Origin: Mixta calida
GTDB taxonomy: Bacteria; Pseudomonadota; Gammaproteobacteria; Enterobacterales; Enterobacteriaceae
Reading direction: 5' to 3'
Assembly: GCF_002953215.1 (NCBI RefSeq)
Contig: NZ_CP026378.1
Span: 1,904,540-1,968,539 of the forward strand
Length of the DNA stretch: 64,000 nucleotides
Shown here: positions 1 through 8,937 of the stretch, one piece after another
Position numbering within the stretch: position 1 is the first letter of the stretch
Layout: every line of letters begins with the position of its first letter
The notes under the pieces: model-generated
The model's input: the letters and a program-made list of their open reading frames with translations, nothing else
Told to the model about the DNA's origin: nothing
Database searches by the model: none
Program-made: the position numbers and the translations under genes

Positions 1-734
1 GTAAAGGTGCGGCGGCTCATATTGACCAAACGCGCCAGCGAGTCGAGATTATGCGGCTGGTGAAGATGATTCCGCAGGTAATCCAGCAGCGCGTTGATTT
101 TACTGTCACGCGTATTTTCCGGCACCGGATGTTCAATAAACTGCGCCTGGCCGCCTTCACGATAGGGCGCCACCACCATGCGTCGGGCGACGCGATTAGC
201 CGCCGCGCTGCCGTACTGCTTGCGCACCAGATAGAGGCAGCAATCGATGCCGGCGGCGGTGCCCGCCGAGGTGATCAGCCGCTCGTCATCGATATAGAGC
301 GCGTTGGTATCCAGCTGGACGGCCGGAAAGCGTTCGGTGAAGTCACGCTCCAGCTCCCAGTGCGTCGCCGCGCGCCGGTTGTCCAGCAGCCCTGCGTAGG
401 CCAGCACATAGGTTCCCAGACAGAGACCCACCACCTGCGCGCCGCGCCGGTGAGCGGCGATCAGCGCGTCAAGAAGGGCCTGCGACGGTCTTTCAGTAGG
501 ATGATGCCAGTAGGGTACGATGACGATATCCGCCGTCTCCAGCGTCTCCAGCCCGCGTTCTACATTGACCGACATGCCGATATCAGACTGCACCATGCCG
601 ATTTTTTCCGCGCAGATAAGCAGCTGAAACAGCTCCGGCTGCGGCATCGACTGGCCAAAAATAATGCAGGGAACCGAGAAATGAAATGGGCTGAAACCCT
701 CAGTAGCGATTACCGCGACGGATGGAGCGGGCAT
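1..734 (-). CDS. GlxA-family AraC-type transcriptional regulator (C-terminus cut by window edge)
   Basis: About 244 residues are visible from an ATG at 734; the protein runs off the window before its stop codon. The N-terminal part is a DJ-1/PfpI (GATase1-like) domain with the nucleophile-elbow sequence VGLCLGTYVLA and the later DERLITSAGTAAGIDCCLYL segment typical of GlxA regulators. The first helix-turn-helix of an AraC/XylS domain follows (LDSLARLVNMSRRTF). Such proteins bind DNA through the C-terminal domain, and the PfpI-like domain is usually a non-enzymatic sensor. It lies 120 bp downstream of the metallo-hydrolase gene on the same strand, so the two may be co-transcribed. The ligand is unknown. 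Confidence 0.85.
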   Translation of the reverse strand, partial: MPAPSVAVIATEGFSPFHFSVPCIIFGQSMPQPELFQLLICAEKIGMVQSDIGMSVNVERGLETLETADIVIVPYWHHPTERPSQALLDALIAAHRRGAQVVGLCLGTYVLAYAGLLDNRRAATHWELERDFTERFPAVQLDTNALYIDDERLITSAGTAAGIDCCLYLVRKQYGSAAANRVARRMVVAPYREGGQAQFIEHPVPENTRDSKINALLDYLRNHLHQPHNLDSLARLVNMSRRTF

Positions 735-854
735 AACACTTTTCCAGTTGTCGCGCCGCTTCACTCACGGGCGAGGGCGCAGAAACATATAGCCGCAGAC
801 GCAGCTGCGGCGACGGTTAAGGCATGCGGACAACGGCAGTCAACAACGCGCGAC

Positions 855-1631
855 TCAAAAATAACAGCTTTCGCCGTCCGCCGGGATGCGCAGGCACGCC
901 TGGAGACCCTGCTCGCTGGCGTATTCACGCAGTTCGTCACGGCTCAGAATGCAGTGATTCACCGCTTCCATATGCGACGCCACGATAGTCGCCTGCGGCA
1001 GCGCCTGATGCGTACGCAGTATATCCTCTTTGCCCATGATAATGGCGCCGATATGGTCAACCTGAGCAAAACCGGCGTTCACCACCACCACATCAGGCCG
1101 CCAGGCGTTCAGGCTGTCGATATAGGATTTAACCCAGATGGTGTCGCCAGCGATATAAAGCGTTTTTTCATCAGGATGCTGGAACACCAGTCCGCAGGCG
1201 TCGCCAAGTAGCGCGGCGATCTCCGGGTTGCTATAGGCCTCATCGCTGCCGTGCTGACCGTCGGTTCTGATAAGGGTGATGCCGGCAAACGTATTGTGTT
1301 CCTCTAACACCTGAATTCGGGTAAAACCCTGCGCGCGGATAAGCTCGGCGTCGGCAGCGTTCTGGGTAAAAATCAGCATATCTTTGGAGATATGCGCCGC
1401 TGCCGCCTCATCCCAGTGGTCGCGGTGAGTGTGGGTGACGATGATCGCATCCACATCCAGCAGAGTTTCAAGCGGCAGCGGCAGCGCAACCAGCGGGTTA
1501 CGCAGGTGCGAGCGTGCGGTGCCCGGAAAACCTTCCCAGGCCTCTTTGTCAGCCAGCATCGGATCGATTAGAAATTTTACCCCAGCGTAGTTAAGCAGCA
1601 GCGTGGCGTTACGAATTTGCGTCAGTTTCAT
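855..1631 (-). CDS. Metallo-beta-lactamase-fold hydrolase (UlaG-like)
   Basis: 258 aa. The metal-binding signature HTHRDHWD is near residue 66, with further ligands in the DGQHGSDE stretch, the conserved IAGDTIW aspartate and the late SHMEAVNH histidines. The short N-terminus (ATLLLNYAGVKFLIDPML) is typical of the UlaG/YtnP-like branch of the MBL superfamily. The fold predicts a cytosolic dinuclear-metal hydrolase; the substrate cannot be read from sequence. It is transcribed toward the GlxA-type regulator gene, so the regulator may control this enzyme. Confidence 0.88.
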   Translation of the reverse strand: MKLTQIRNATLLLNYAGVKFLIDPMLADKEAWEGFPGTARSHLRNPLVALPLPLETLLDVDAIIVTHTHRDHWDEAAAAHISKDMLIFTQNAADAELIRAQGFTRIQVLEEHNTFAGITLIRTDGQHGSDEAYSNPEIAALLGDACGLVFQHPDEKTLYIAGDTIWVKSYIDSLNAWRPDVVVVNAGFAQVDHIGAIIMGKEDILRTHQALPQATIVASHMEAVNHCILSRDELREYASEQGLQACLRIPADGESCYF

Positions 1632-1799
1632 CTTTCACTCCGGTTAAACATTACAGCGCGGGAGATTGCCTGTCGGGATGAAAGCAGTATAGGGAGGGGG
1701 AAAAGCGAGAGTGAGTAGCCTGATAGTCAAATAGCGATGGAATCGGGTCAATCCGCCCTCGCTGGTAGTGACAGCCCCAACGCAGTGGGGCTGACAGGC

Positions 1800-2387
1800 T
1801 TATTTATCGGCCCAGGCTTCGGTGGAGATGGTCAGAGCGATCTCATCGCTTACGGCCGGAATATACTGTTTCAGACCGAAATCGGAACGCTTCACGGTGC
1901 CGGTAGCGTCAAAGCCGATCGCCTGCTTTTTCATCATCGGGTGTTCGCCCTGTTTGTTCAGGGTGGCGTGCAGGGTCACAGGTTTGGTGACGCCTTTGAT
2001 GGTCAGGTCGCCCTGGACATCATAGCGCTGGTTGCCCTTGCTGATGACGCGGGTACTGCGGAAAGTCGCCTGCGGATAAGTGCCGGTGTTGAAGTATTCG
2101 CCCGCCTTAAACTCTTTGTTCAGCGCATCGACATGGGTATCGAGGGTATCCATCGGCAGCGTCACTTCAACCTTCGATTTTTCCGGGTTGGCGCTGTCAA
2201 ACACCAGCGTGCCGGAGGCGTTAGAAATGTCAGCGGTAGGATGGGAGAAGCCAAAGTGTGACCAGCTCATGACCACGGAAGTATGTTCCGGGTTCAGCTG
2301 ATAGGTTTGCGCGGCGGCGTGGCCGAACTGCGTCCACAGCGCCAGACTTAACGCCAGCGGCGCGGCGATTTTTTTCATGTTCGACAT
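1800..2387 (-). CDS. YceI family periplasmic protein
   Basis: 195 aa from the ATG at 2387, preceded by AGGA with 8-nt spacing; an upstream in-frame ATG has no such signal. A signal peptide (MKKIAAPLALSLALWTQFGHAAA) precedes the YceI lipocalin-like domain. Hallmarks are YQLNPEHTSVVMSWSHFGFS at the start and DLTIKGVTKPVTL in the middle. Members bind isoprenoid-type lipids in a beta-barrel and are exported to the periplasm. The usual cytochrome b561 partner is not adjacent; the only b561 here is near 57.5 kb with a different neighbourhood. Confidence 0.92.
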   Translation of the reverse strand: MSNMKKIAAPLALSLALWTQFGHAAAQTYQLNPEHTSVVMSWSHFGFSHPTADISNASGTLVFDSANPEKSKVEVTLPMDTLDTHVDALNKEFKAGEYFNTGTYPQATFRSTRVISKGNQRYDVQGDLTIKGVTKPVTLHATLNKQGEHPMMKKQAIGFDATGTVKRSDFGLKQYIPAVSDEIALTISTEAWADK

Positions 2388-2597
2388 AACAACGATCCTG
2401 AAGTCACTAAAAAGGAATGTAAGTGTGGTCGCTGTTGGCCGGAACGGAAAGCAAAGATAATTGTTTTTGATTATCAAATAATTTGATGTTGGCGGGCGGC
2501 AGGCGAGTTTGATATTGAGATAAGAAAACAGGCCAGCCGCTGACGGAGCAGAAACTGGCCTGAGGCGCCGGGACAGGGGCGGAATCCGCGCCGCCGT

Positions 2598-2753
2598 TTA
2601 GCGGCCCGGCCCGCCGCCGTGAAAGTGGCCGCCGCCCGGTCCGCCGCCGCCATGTCCGCCGCCTGGGCCGCCCCAGCCGGGGCCCCACCAGACGCAGCCG
2701 CTTAATGAGACGGTCAGCAGCGCCGCCGTTAACAGCATAAACAGTTTTTTCAT
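2598..2753 (-). CDS. Small glycine/histidine-rich lipoprotein
   Basis: 51 aa. The ATG at 2753 sits behind a strong GGAGG. A short signal peptide ends in the lipobox LSGC (Cys20). The mature protein is almost only Gly, Pro, Trp and His (runs such as GGGHGGGGPGGGHFHGG), suggesting an unstructured, perhaps metal-binding envelope lipoprotein. I do not recognise a named gene. Start signal and lipobox make it convincing despite its length. Confidence 0.75.
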   Translation of the reverse strand: MKKLFMLLTAALLTVSLSGCVWWGPGWGGPGGGHGGGGPGGGHFHGGGPGR

Positions 2754-2994
2754 TATCATCCTCCAGCAAGTTGCGGCGATTCTAAGATAAAAAAATGCGC
2801 GCTAAACCAGGCGCAGAGCGGATTTTCGCTTTCCTGACGGTTTGCTGCGCTTTTCCTGCAAAAAAGTGAACGGGAAGGGCAATTAAGGGGAAAGCAGGAG
2901 CTGGGGGCAGCCGTCAGGCGTGGAAAAGGGGTGAGGCGCGCGCCGTCGCCGCGCGCCGACTTTGCTATATTTAAAGAAACAACAGGAGGGAACA

Positions 2995-3195
2995 ATGGAT
3001 CTGAATATTGAGAAACATCAAACGGCTGACGGCGGCTATGAGTATCGGGCAAGTTGCGAACAGCCAGGCTACCGCTTTACGTTAACGGGAAAAGGAAGCA
3101 CCGCAACCGAAGCAGATGAAAACCTGCGTCAGAACATCAAAGAGATGCAAAATCGTCTCGATGAGATTACCCAAATCAGTAAAGTCTCCGCCTGA
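2995..3195 (+). CDS. Conserved small hypothetical protein
   Basis: 66 aa from an ATG at 2995 with AGGAGG eight bases upstream. It is soluble and acidic, with beta-strand-like repeats at the N-terminus and an alpha-helical C-terminus (ATEADENLRQNIKEMQNRLDEI) that could form a short coiled coil. No signal peptide, membrane segment or known motif is seen. Codon use matches its neighbours. Function unknown. Confidence 0.7.
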   Translation: MDLNIEKHQTADGGYEYRASCEQPGYRFTLTGKGSTATEADENLRQNIKEMQNRLDEITQISKVSA

Positions 3196-3253
3196 GCGGA
3201 GACGCTGGCCCATCATCTGACCGTTACGTCTGCCGGGGTCGCGGAAAGCGGTT

Positions 3254-3451
3254 TCAGTATGCTACCGCCTCCTGCATGGCGTCCATTCCTGCCGTCAGCG
3301 TACGCAGACGGCTCAGGTTATCCGTAATACTCTGACGCTGCTGGCTGTGAGCGTATTTAATAAATTTTCTCTGATCCTTACCACAGCGGCGAATAAGCGC
3401 GCGCCAAAGGGGACTCAGCCCGCAAAAGAGAATTGCGCGGCTGAAGCGCGT
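3254..3451 (-). other. Open frame with coding character but no start codon
   Basis: The 490-bp stretch between 3196 and 3688 has no clear gene. On the minus strand an open frame ending at 3254 encodes LWRALIRRCGKDQRKF followed by a basic helical stretch ending MDAMQEAVAY. It has no ATG or GTG. A one-base insertion in the CCCC run near 3408 would extend it upstream into NALQPRNSLLRAESP, still without a clear start. It may be a small-gene remnant or chance; I see nothing else in the gap apart from the serralysin leader region. Confidence 0.25.
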
Positions 3452-3688
3452 TTATTCCACCGATTGAAAAAATACGTGAGGTTTAGGCTATAACATTGAG
3501 ATTTGATTTAACGGTAACCGTTAAAGCCAATTCACTGATGTTGGCCTTAAAATTTGCCGATAGTAGTCAACGACGGCATCAGAACCGTTTTACGTTCGGA
3601 AGCTGCAAAAGGCGAAGGGATACACTCTCCCTGTCAGGACGCGTGGCGATGCGGGCTTCTCAGAACACGTTTATGTCGGAGAGTTCCC

Positions 3689-5686
3689 TTGACTATAAAA
3701 GCAACACGCAAATCCTGGTTTGATACTGACGCGCAGGCGACAACCAGTGCAACCAGCAGCACCTGGTACGCTTCGGCGCCAACCGACCATTACAGCACCA
3801 GCCAGGCTGCGGTACAGCTCACCCGCAGTGGACTGAGCTGGAACGGCTATCAGGTTTACAACAAGCCCGTCGCGCTCACCTTCAGCTTTCTCGACAGTAC
3901 GACGACGGCCTCCCCGCGCGGCGATAAAGGCATTGTCGCCTTTAACAGCGCGCAGCAGGCGGCGGCGATGCAGTCGTTACAGGCCTGGTCCGATCTGGCC
4001 AACATTAAATTCACCCAGGTTGCGTCGGGCGGACGGCTGACGTTTGCCAACTATACCCAGTTTTCTAATGGACAGCCTGCGAACGATCAGGCCTATGCTT
4101 ATCTGCCCAGCACCAGTAAAGCGGGCGGATCGATGTGGTTTGATTACAACATCAGCAATATCCGCTCGCCCGACAAATATGAGTATGGCCGTCAGACGAT
4201 AACGCATGAACTGGGCCACGCGCTGGGGCTGAGCCATCCCGGCGACTACAACAGCGGCACCGGCGTGATCTCTTACAGCGCCAGCGCCACCTACGTTGAG
4301 GATTCACGCCAGTATTCGCTGATGAGCTACTGGAGCGAAACCAATACCGGCGCTAAGTTTAACGGTCACTACGCCGTCGCGCCGCTGCTGCATGATATCG
4401 CCGCCATTCAGCGCCTCTACGGCGCCAATATGACGACGCGCACCGGCAATACCGTGTACGGTTTCGACTCCAATAGCGGACGCGACTACTACAGCGCCAG
4501 CAGCAGCAGCGACGTGTTGATTTTCTCGGTTTGGGATGCGGGCGGCAACGATACGCTTAATTTCTCCCGTTATGGCCAGAACCAACTGATTAACCTGAAT
4601 GCGCAGACTTTTTCTAACGTCGGCGGACTGATCGGCAACGTCTCCATCGCTCTCGGCGCGGTGATTGAGAACGCCATCGCCGGGGCGGGCAACGATTCCG
4701 TGATCGGCAACGCCGTCGCCAACCTGTTGCGCGGCAACGCCGGCAGCGATCGCCTCTACGGCAACGATGGCAACGACGCGCTGTATGGCGACGACGGCAA
4801 CGATCTGCTCTATGGCGGCAACGGCGATGACATGCTGACGGGCGGCAACGGCATCGATACGCTGAACGGCGACGGCGGCAACGACCGGATTTGGGGCAGC
4901 GAGGGCGACGATCTGCTTTATGGCGGGAGCGGCAACGACACGCTGAACGGCGAGAACGGCAATGACCGGCTCTGGGGCGGCGAAGGCGTCGATATTCTCT
5001 ACGGCGGCAACGGCAACGACACGCTGTACGGCGAGAACGGCAATGACCGGCTCTGGGGCGGCGAAGGCGTCGATATTCTCTACGGCGGCAACGGCAACGA
5101 CACGCTGTACGGCGAGAACGGCAATGACCGGCTATATGGCGGCGAGAACGACGATCTGCTCTACGGCGGCAACGGCAACGACACGCTGTACGGTGAGAAC
5201 GGCAATGACCGGCTATATGGCGGCGAGAACGACGATCTGCTCTACGGCGGCAACGGCAACGACACGCTGAACGGCGAGAACGGCAACGACCGGCTCTGGG
5301 GCGGCGAAGGCGCCGATGCGCTCTATGGCGGCAGCGGCAACGACATCCTGTACGGCGAAAATGGCAATGACCGGCTGGAGGGCGGGGCGGGCATCGATCG
5401 TCTCTACGGCGGCGGCGGTGCGGATAAGCTTTACGGCGGCGACGGCAACGATCTGTTTATCTTTACGCGCGCCAGCGATTCGCTGCCGGCGCTGCGGGAT
5501 CTGATCGGTGATTTCGCCAGCGGGCGCGATAAGATTGACCTGTCGGCGCTCGACAGCGCGGCGCATCCGCTGCACTTCACTTCGAAGTTTACCGGCAAGC
5601 TGGGCGAGATGCAGATGCTCTGGGATGTCAACACCCATCTGACCCATCTCAGTCTTAACCTGACGGGGACAGCCGCCCGGATATGA
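3689..5686 (+). CDS. Serralysin-like RTX metalloprotease, expanded repeat domain, C-terminus frameshifted
   Basis: 665 aa from a TTG at 3689 with GGAGAG upstream; the open frame extends 45 codons further but that part does not look like protein. Zinc motif HELGHALGLSHP begins at residue 173 and the Met-turn SLMSYW is at 212, the serralysin (M10B) active site. From about residue 335 come some 28 RTX nonapeptides (GGNGNDTLY type) that bind calcium outside the cell. The frame ends in TGTAARI, whereas the next frame continues as SRPDMTIDIAA and ends DFIV at 5736, the usual serralysin secretion signal. One base is missing near 5667 (GGGG). No type I exporter or Inh inhibitor gene lies nearby. Confidence 0.9.
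   Translation: MTIKATRKSWFDTDAQATTSATSSTWYASAPTDHYSTSQAAVQLTRSGLSWNGYQVYNKPVALTFSFLDSTTTASPRGDKGIVAFNSAQQAAAMQSLQAWSDLANIKFTQVASGGRLTFANYTQFSNGQPANDQAYAYLPSTSKAGGSMWFDYNISNIRSPDKYEYGRQTITHELGHALGLSHPGDYNSGTGVISYSASATYVEDSRQYSLMSYWSETNTGAKFNGHYAVAPLLHDIAAIQRLYGANMTTRTGNTVYGFDSNSGRDYYSASSSSDVLIFSVWDAGGNDTLNFSRYGQNQLINLNAQTFSNVGGLIGNVSIALGAVIENAIAGAGNDSVIGNAVANLLRGNAGSDRLYGNDGNDALYGDDGNDLLYGGNGDDMLTGGNGIDTLNGDGGNDRIWGSEGDDLLYGGSGNDTLNGENGNDRLWGGEGVDILYGGNGNDTLYGENGNDRLWGGEGVDILYGGNGNDTLYGENGNDRLYGGENDDLLYGGNGNDTLYGENGNDRLYGGENDDLLYGGNGNDTLNGENGNDRLWGGEGADALYGGSGNDILYGENGNDRLEGGAGIDRLYGGGGADKLYGGDGNDLFIFTRASDSLPALRDLIGDFASGRDKIDLSALDSAAHPLHFTSKFTGKLGEMQMLWDVNTHLTHLSLNLTGTAARI
4949..5353 (+). repeat. 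Five tandem 81-bp units inside the RTX domain
   Basis: Units start at 4949, 5030, 5111, 5192 and 5273. Each encodes 27 residues, that is three RTX nonapeptides beginning GENGNDRL. Units 1 and 2 are near identical, as are 3 and 4, showing recent duplication by unequal recombination or slippage. This explains why the repeat domain is longer than in typical serralysins of about 470-500 aa. Confidence 0.9.
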
Positions 5687-5836
5687 CCATCGATATCGCC
5701 GCGCATCCCAATATGCGCATTGATTTTATTGTGTAAATAAACAGAGCGGTCTCGACTTTGCCGCTCAGGCTGAATAGTATCCTCTCTGCTACGCTTATAA
5801 GGACATCAGGTTTTTCAACGTAAAAATGGAGGTTAC

Positions 5837-6277
5837 ATGGGTCTGTTAAGCTTTGTGAAGGACGCAGGAGAGAAACTGTGGGATGCGGTAACGCACAACA
5901 CGGAACAGCAGGACGCTAAAATCAAAGAGCATTTACAGAAAACCGGCGTGCCGGATGCGGATAAAGTGCAGGTTGAAGTGAAAGACGGCCAGGCGACCGT
6001 AACCGGCGAAGGGCTGAGCCAGGAAGCGAAAGAGAAGATCCTGGTGGCGGTGGGCAACATTGCCGGCATCAGCGGCGTTGACGACAAAGTCGCCGTGGCG
6101 CAGCCCACAGCGGAAAGCCGCTTCTACACCGTGAAGAAGGGCGATACCCTGAGCGCCATCGCTAAAGAGATGTACGGCAATCCCAACGAGTACAATAAAA
6201 TCTTTGAAGCGAACAAACCGATGCTGAGCAGCCCGGACAAAATCTATCCGGGACAGACGCTGCGTATTCCGCAGTAA
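5837..6277 (+). CDS. kbp: Kbp/YgaU, BON-LysM potassium-binding protein
   Basis: 146 aa, ATG with GGAGG upstream. The N-terminus [18 protein letters not shown] and the two-domain layout match YgaU: a BON domain (about residues 25-90, [16 protein letters not shown]) followed by a LysM domain (about 97-145, [19 protein letters not shown]). In E. coli this is a cytoplasmic K+-binding protein induced by osmotic and stationary-phase stress. The gene is monocistronic, with its own terminator directly downstream. Confidence 0.95.
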   Translation: MGLLSFVKDAGEKLWDAVTHNTEQQDAKIKEHLQKTGVPDADKVQVEVKDGQATVTGEGLSQEAKEKILVAVGNIAGISGVDDKVAVAQPTAESRFYTVKKGDTLSAIAKEMYGNPNEYNKIFEANKPMLSSPDKIYPGQTLRIPQ

Positions 6278-6286
6278 GCATTTCAG

Positions 6287-6310
6287 GCCCGCCGTCCGGC
6301 GGGCTTTTTA
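6287..6310 (+). terminator. Rho-independent terminator of kbp
   Basis: Seven-bp GC stem (GCCCGCC/GGCGGGC) with a GTCC loop and a T run, 9 bp after the kbp stop. Confidence 0.9.
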
Positions 6311-6511
6311 TTGGCCTTTCACAGAATGACCCGCTTTTGCTCTCTTTTTCGCCCAGCGCTACCGCTAACCTTTTCAGCATCTTATATTCCGCGCGCCAGC
6401 CTCATGCCGCCTTTTAACCCTGTAAAACCAACGCTTATTTCGATAAGAAAATTCGATTGTTAGCATCTACGAAAAGCGTATAGTGGGGCGCGTAATCGGA
6501 GGGTTAGCATA

Positions 6512-6760
6512 ATGTTAAGAGATCACTTAGAAATTGATGAGAGCGACACGCTGGAACGCGTGGAAGAAATTCTGTTGAAAAACCGTGGCCAGGAAGAGAT
6601 CACCAGATGGTCGATTAAAGGGCCGGACGGCCATCTGAAAGGTCGGGTCACGCTGTTCGATAAATTTTGCAGCCGCCGCTCCTGGCCAGTTAACTACCGC
6701 ATCACCCAGCACGACAGCAACGGTAAGGTTGTTGTCGATAAGCTGACCGACAGCCTGTAA
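6512..6760 (+). CDS. Small hypothetical protein
   Basis: 82 aa, ATG preceded by GGAGG and an AT-rich stretch with a TATAGT box near 6480. It is a soluble, charged protein with an N-terminal helix (DTLERVEEILLKN) and a beta-rich C-terminus (WSIKGPDGHLKGRVTLFDKF, PVNYRITQHDSNGKVVVDKL). The fold is unknown to me. It has its own promoter-like region and terminator, so it is probably a single-gene unit. Confidence 0.75.
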   Translation: MLRDHLEIDESDTLERVEEILLKNRGQEEITRWSIKGPDGHLKGRVTLFDKFCSRRSWPVNYRITQHDSNGKVVVDKLTDSL

Positions 6761-6795
6761 TGTCCGTCGCGTTTACGCGGCGCGGAAACAGTAAA

Positions 6796-6818
6796 GGGGA
6801 CGCAGCGTCCCCTTTTTT
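6796..6818 (+). terminator. Rho-independent terminator
   Basis: Stem GGGGACGC/GCGTCCCC followed by six T; 35 bp after the 82-aa gene and just before the convergent dehydrogenase gene. Confidence 0.9.
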
Positions 6819-6838
6819 GTCCTTATCGTCAGACTCAC

Positions 6839-8005
6839 TCAGGGCGCGAAGACCGCGCGCAGACAGCCATCTTCCTTGTGCTTGAACATCTCATAGCCTC
6901 GCGGCGCCTCTTCCAGCGAAAAGCGATGCGTCGCCATAAAGGCCGGATTGAGCTCGCCCTTCGCCACGTGATCGAGCAGGCGATGCATATAGCGCTGGCC
7001 GTGCTGCTGGGCGGTGCGGATGGTCAGGCTTTTATTGATCATCAGCCCCAGCGGAAACTTATCCATCACGCCATAGACGCCGAGAATGGAGATATTGCCG
7101 CCTTTGCGGCAGGAGTAGAGCGCCTGCCGCAGCGCCGCGCCCACGTCCGTCTCCAGATGCAGCAGCTGCTTGGTGCGATCGTAAACCTGGCTCAGCCCCT
7201 CGCCGCGCGCTTCCATGCCGACCGCGTCGATGCAGCTGTCGGGGCCGCGGCCGCCGGTCAGCTCCAGCAGCGCTTCATGCACGTCCGCCTTGCTGTAGTC
7301 GAGCGTAATCGCGCCCGCGTGTTCGCGCGCCATCGCCAGGCGCTCCGGGAAACGGTCGATAGCGATCACCTGATGCGCGCCCATCAGCCAGGCGCTCTGC
7401 ATCGCCATCAGGCCGACGCCGCCGCAGCCCCAGACCGCCACGGTGTCGCCGGGATGGATATTACAGAAGTCCGCGCCCATATAGCCGGTCGGCGCCGCGT
7501 CGGACAGAAACAGCGCCTGTTCGTCGCTGACCTCGTCCGGCACCACGAAACAGTCGTTGTCGGCAAAGGGCACGCGCACATATTCAGCGTGCGAACCGGC
7601 GTAGCCGCCGAACGCATGGCTGTAAGCGTAGATGCCGCCGGTGGCGTGACCTAAGACCGGTTCGCCCTGTTCCCAGTGCGGGTTGGTGTTGTCGCAGCAG
7701 GAGGGCAGCTCGTGCTGGCAGTACCAGCAGGAGCCGCAGGAGATAAATGAAGGCACCACCACGCGGTCGCCGCGTTTGATGTTTTTCACCGCGCTGCCGG
7801 TCTCCACCACTTCGCCCATAAATTCATGGCCGAGAATATCGCCTTCGCGCATGGTTGGGATCAGCCCGTCGATAACGTGCAGGTCGGAACCGCAGGTAGT
7901 GGTTAAACGAACTTTGATAATGGCGTCGTGCGGGTTGAGCGGCACAGGGTCCGCCACGGTCTCCACGCGTAAGTCATTGACGCCGTTCCAGCATAGTGCG
8001 CGCAT
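6839..8005 (-). CDS. Zinc-dependent alcohol dehydrogenase (MDR family)
   Basis: 388 aa medium-chain dehydrogenase. Catalytic zinc ligands are in TTCGSDLH (Cys38) and GHEFMGEV (His-Glu). The structural zinc cysteines lie in SCGSCWYCQHELPSCC. The Rossmann motif is VWGCGGVGLMAMQSA. The insert-rich C-terminal half resembles glutathione-independent formaldehyde dehydrogenase-like proteins; the exact substrate is uncertain. Its start overlaps the stop of the upstream SRPBCC gene (TAATG), so the two are translationally coupled. Confidence 0.9.
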   Translation of the reverse strand: MRALCWNGVNDLRVETVADPVPLNPHDAIIKVRLTTTCGSDLHVIDGLIPTMREGDILGHEFMGEVVETGSAVKNIKRGDRVVVPSFISCGSCWYCQHELPSCCDNTNPHWEQGEPVLGHATGGIYAYSHAFGGYAGSHAEYVRVPFADNDCFVVPDEVSDEQALFLSDAAPTGYMGADFCNIHPGDTVAVWGCGGVGLMAMQSAWLMGAHQVIAIDRFPERLAMAREHAGAITLDYSKADVHEALLELTGGRGPDSCIDAVGMEARGEGLSQVYDRTKQLLHLETDVGAALRQALYSCRKGGNISILGVYGVMDKFPLGLMINKSLTIRTAQQHGQRYMHRLLDHVAKGELNPAFMATHRFSLEEAPRGYEMFKHKEDGCLRAVFAP

Positions 8006-8544
8006 TACGCCTCCTCATCTTTGCGGCTGTCGTGACGGCCAGCGGGCTGCCCGTCCAGGGTGGGGATTTCGCCGGTTTCGGCCAGGCTTTTAAAGCGGTG
8101 CAGCGCCTTGCTGAGCTGCTCTTTAGGGAACAGATCGAGCAGGGAGGCGACTTTTTTGCCAATCTTGCCGCCCGGCGGGTTGAAGCGCAGCGTCAGCGTC
8201 AGTTCGGTGCCCCATTCGCCCGGCGCGGGGCGGAACTGCAGCATGCCTTCATTCGGCACGTCGGCGCCCTCCAGCGATGCCCAGGCGATCACCACGCCGG
8301 GCTGTTCATCGACGATGCGGGTGCGCCAGCGATAGCCTTTCTTCAACGGCCCCTTGACGTGCCATTCCGCTTCAGCGTCGTTTAGCACGGTAATGTCGGC
8401 GAAATGCGCCATAATCTGCGGCAGCGTGGCGGGATCTCGCCACAGCGCATAGAGCCGATCCGCGGGCTGGCCCACGGTGATCCAGCGGCGCAGCATAATT
8501 TCATGCGCCTCGTGGGTGCCAGTCGTTTGAGCTTTCTTACTCAC
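8005..8544 (-). CDS. SRPBCC family protein (polyketide cyclase/dehydrase-like)
   Basis: 179 aa from a GTG at 8544 (GGAGG just upstream); an earlier in-frame ATG lacks a ribosome site. The START/Bet v1-like pattern is visible: ITVGQPADRLYALWRDPATLP at the start, EWHVKGPLKKGYRW and ELTLTLRFNPPGG in the middle, then a long C-terminal helix around LSKALHRFKSLAETGEIPT. Such proteins bind hydrophobic ligands. Coupling to the dehydrogenase suggests a shared small-molecule role, but none is proven. Confidence 0.85.
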   Translation of the reverse strand: MSKKAQTTGTHEAHEIMLRRWITVGQPADRLYALWRDPATLPQIMAHFADITVLNDAEAEWHVKGPLKKGYRWRTRIVDEQPGVVIAWASLEGADVPNEGMLQFRPAPGEWGTELTLTLRFNPPGGKIGKKVASLLDLFPKEQLSKALHRFKSLAETGEIPTLDGQPAGRHDSRKDEEA

Positions 8545-8655
8545 AAGACCTCCGGTAGTGAATAGCGGTTGCGATTCAGTCTGTGAATGGGAGTAACAGC
8601 CTGCGTTACCCGACATAAAACGCCCCCGAGCCAACGAGCGGCGCGGGGGCGAATA

Positions 8656-8832
8656 TCAGAAGAGATGAAAGTGGTGCCGCAGACTGAAAAAGCTCCAGTA
8701 GATGACGGAGGCGATCAGATAGGCCCAGCAGCCCCAGTAAGCGACCGGCTCGCGTCTGTGCTTCTCTTTCGGCAAATTGATAAATAAATAGAGCGCGGCG
8801 GCGATTAGCGCAATAAAGTAAAATATTTTCAA
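8656..8832 (-). CDS. Small two-helix membrane protein, TTG start
   Basis: 58 aa from TTG at 8832 behind GGGAGA. It has a first membrane helix (IFYFIALIAAALYLFINL), a basic cytoplasmic-type loop (PKEKHRREP) and a second helix (YWGCWAYLIASVIYWSFF) with a His-rich tail. It lies upstream of the SRPBCC-dehydrogenase pair on the same strand. Function unknown; a TTG start hides it from ATG-only gene callers. Confidence 0.6.
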   Translation of the reverse strand: MKIFYFIALIAAALYLFINLPKEKHRREPVAYWGCWAYLIASVIYWSFFSLRHHFHLF

Positions 8833-8937
8833 TTTATTCTCCCTTTTTCCTTGGCCTGTCAGAACATAGCGTTGTAAAAGCTATAGCACAGAAGCGCAAA
8901 CAAGGAGAACAAACCGGCGCAATTCGCCGCGTACTGG

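Noticed and set aside
51..1211. Long plus-strand frame of 386 codons
   Set aside because: Arg/His/Ala-rich shadow of the regulator and hydrolase genes on the other strand.
4949..5353. Regular 81-bp repeats resembling a CRISPR-like array
   Set aside because: They are in-frame RTX repeats of the protease with no spacers.
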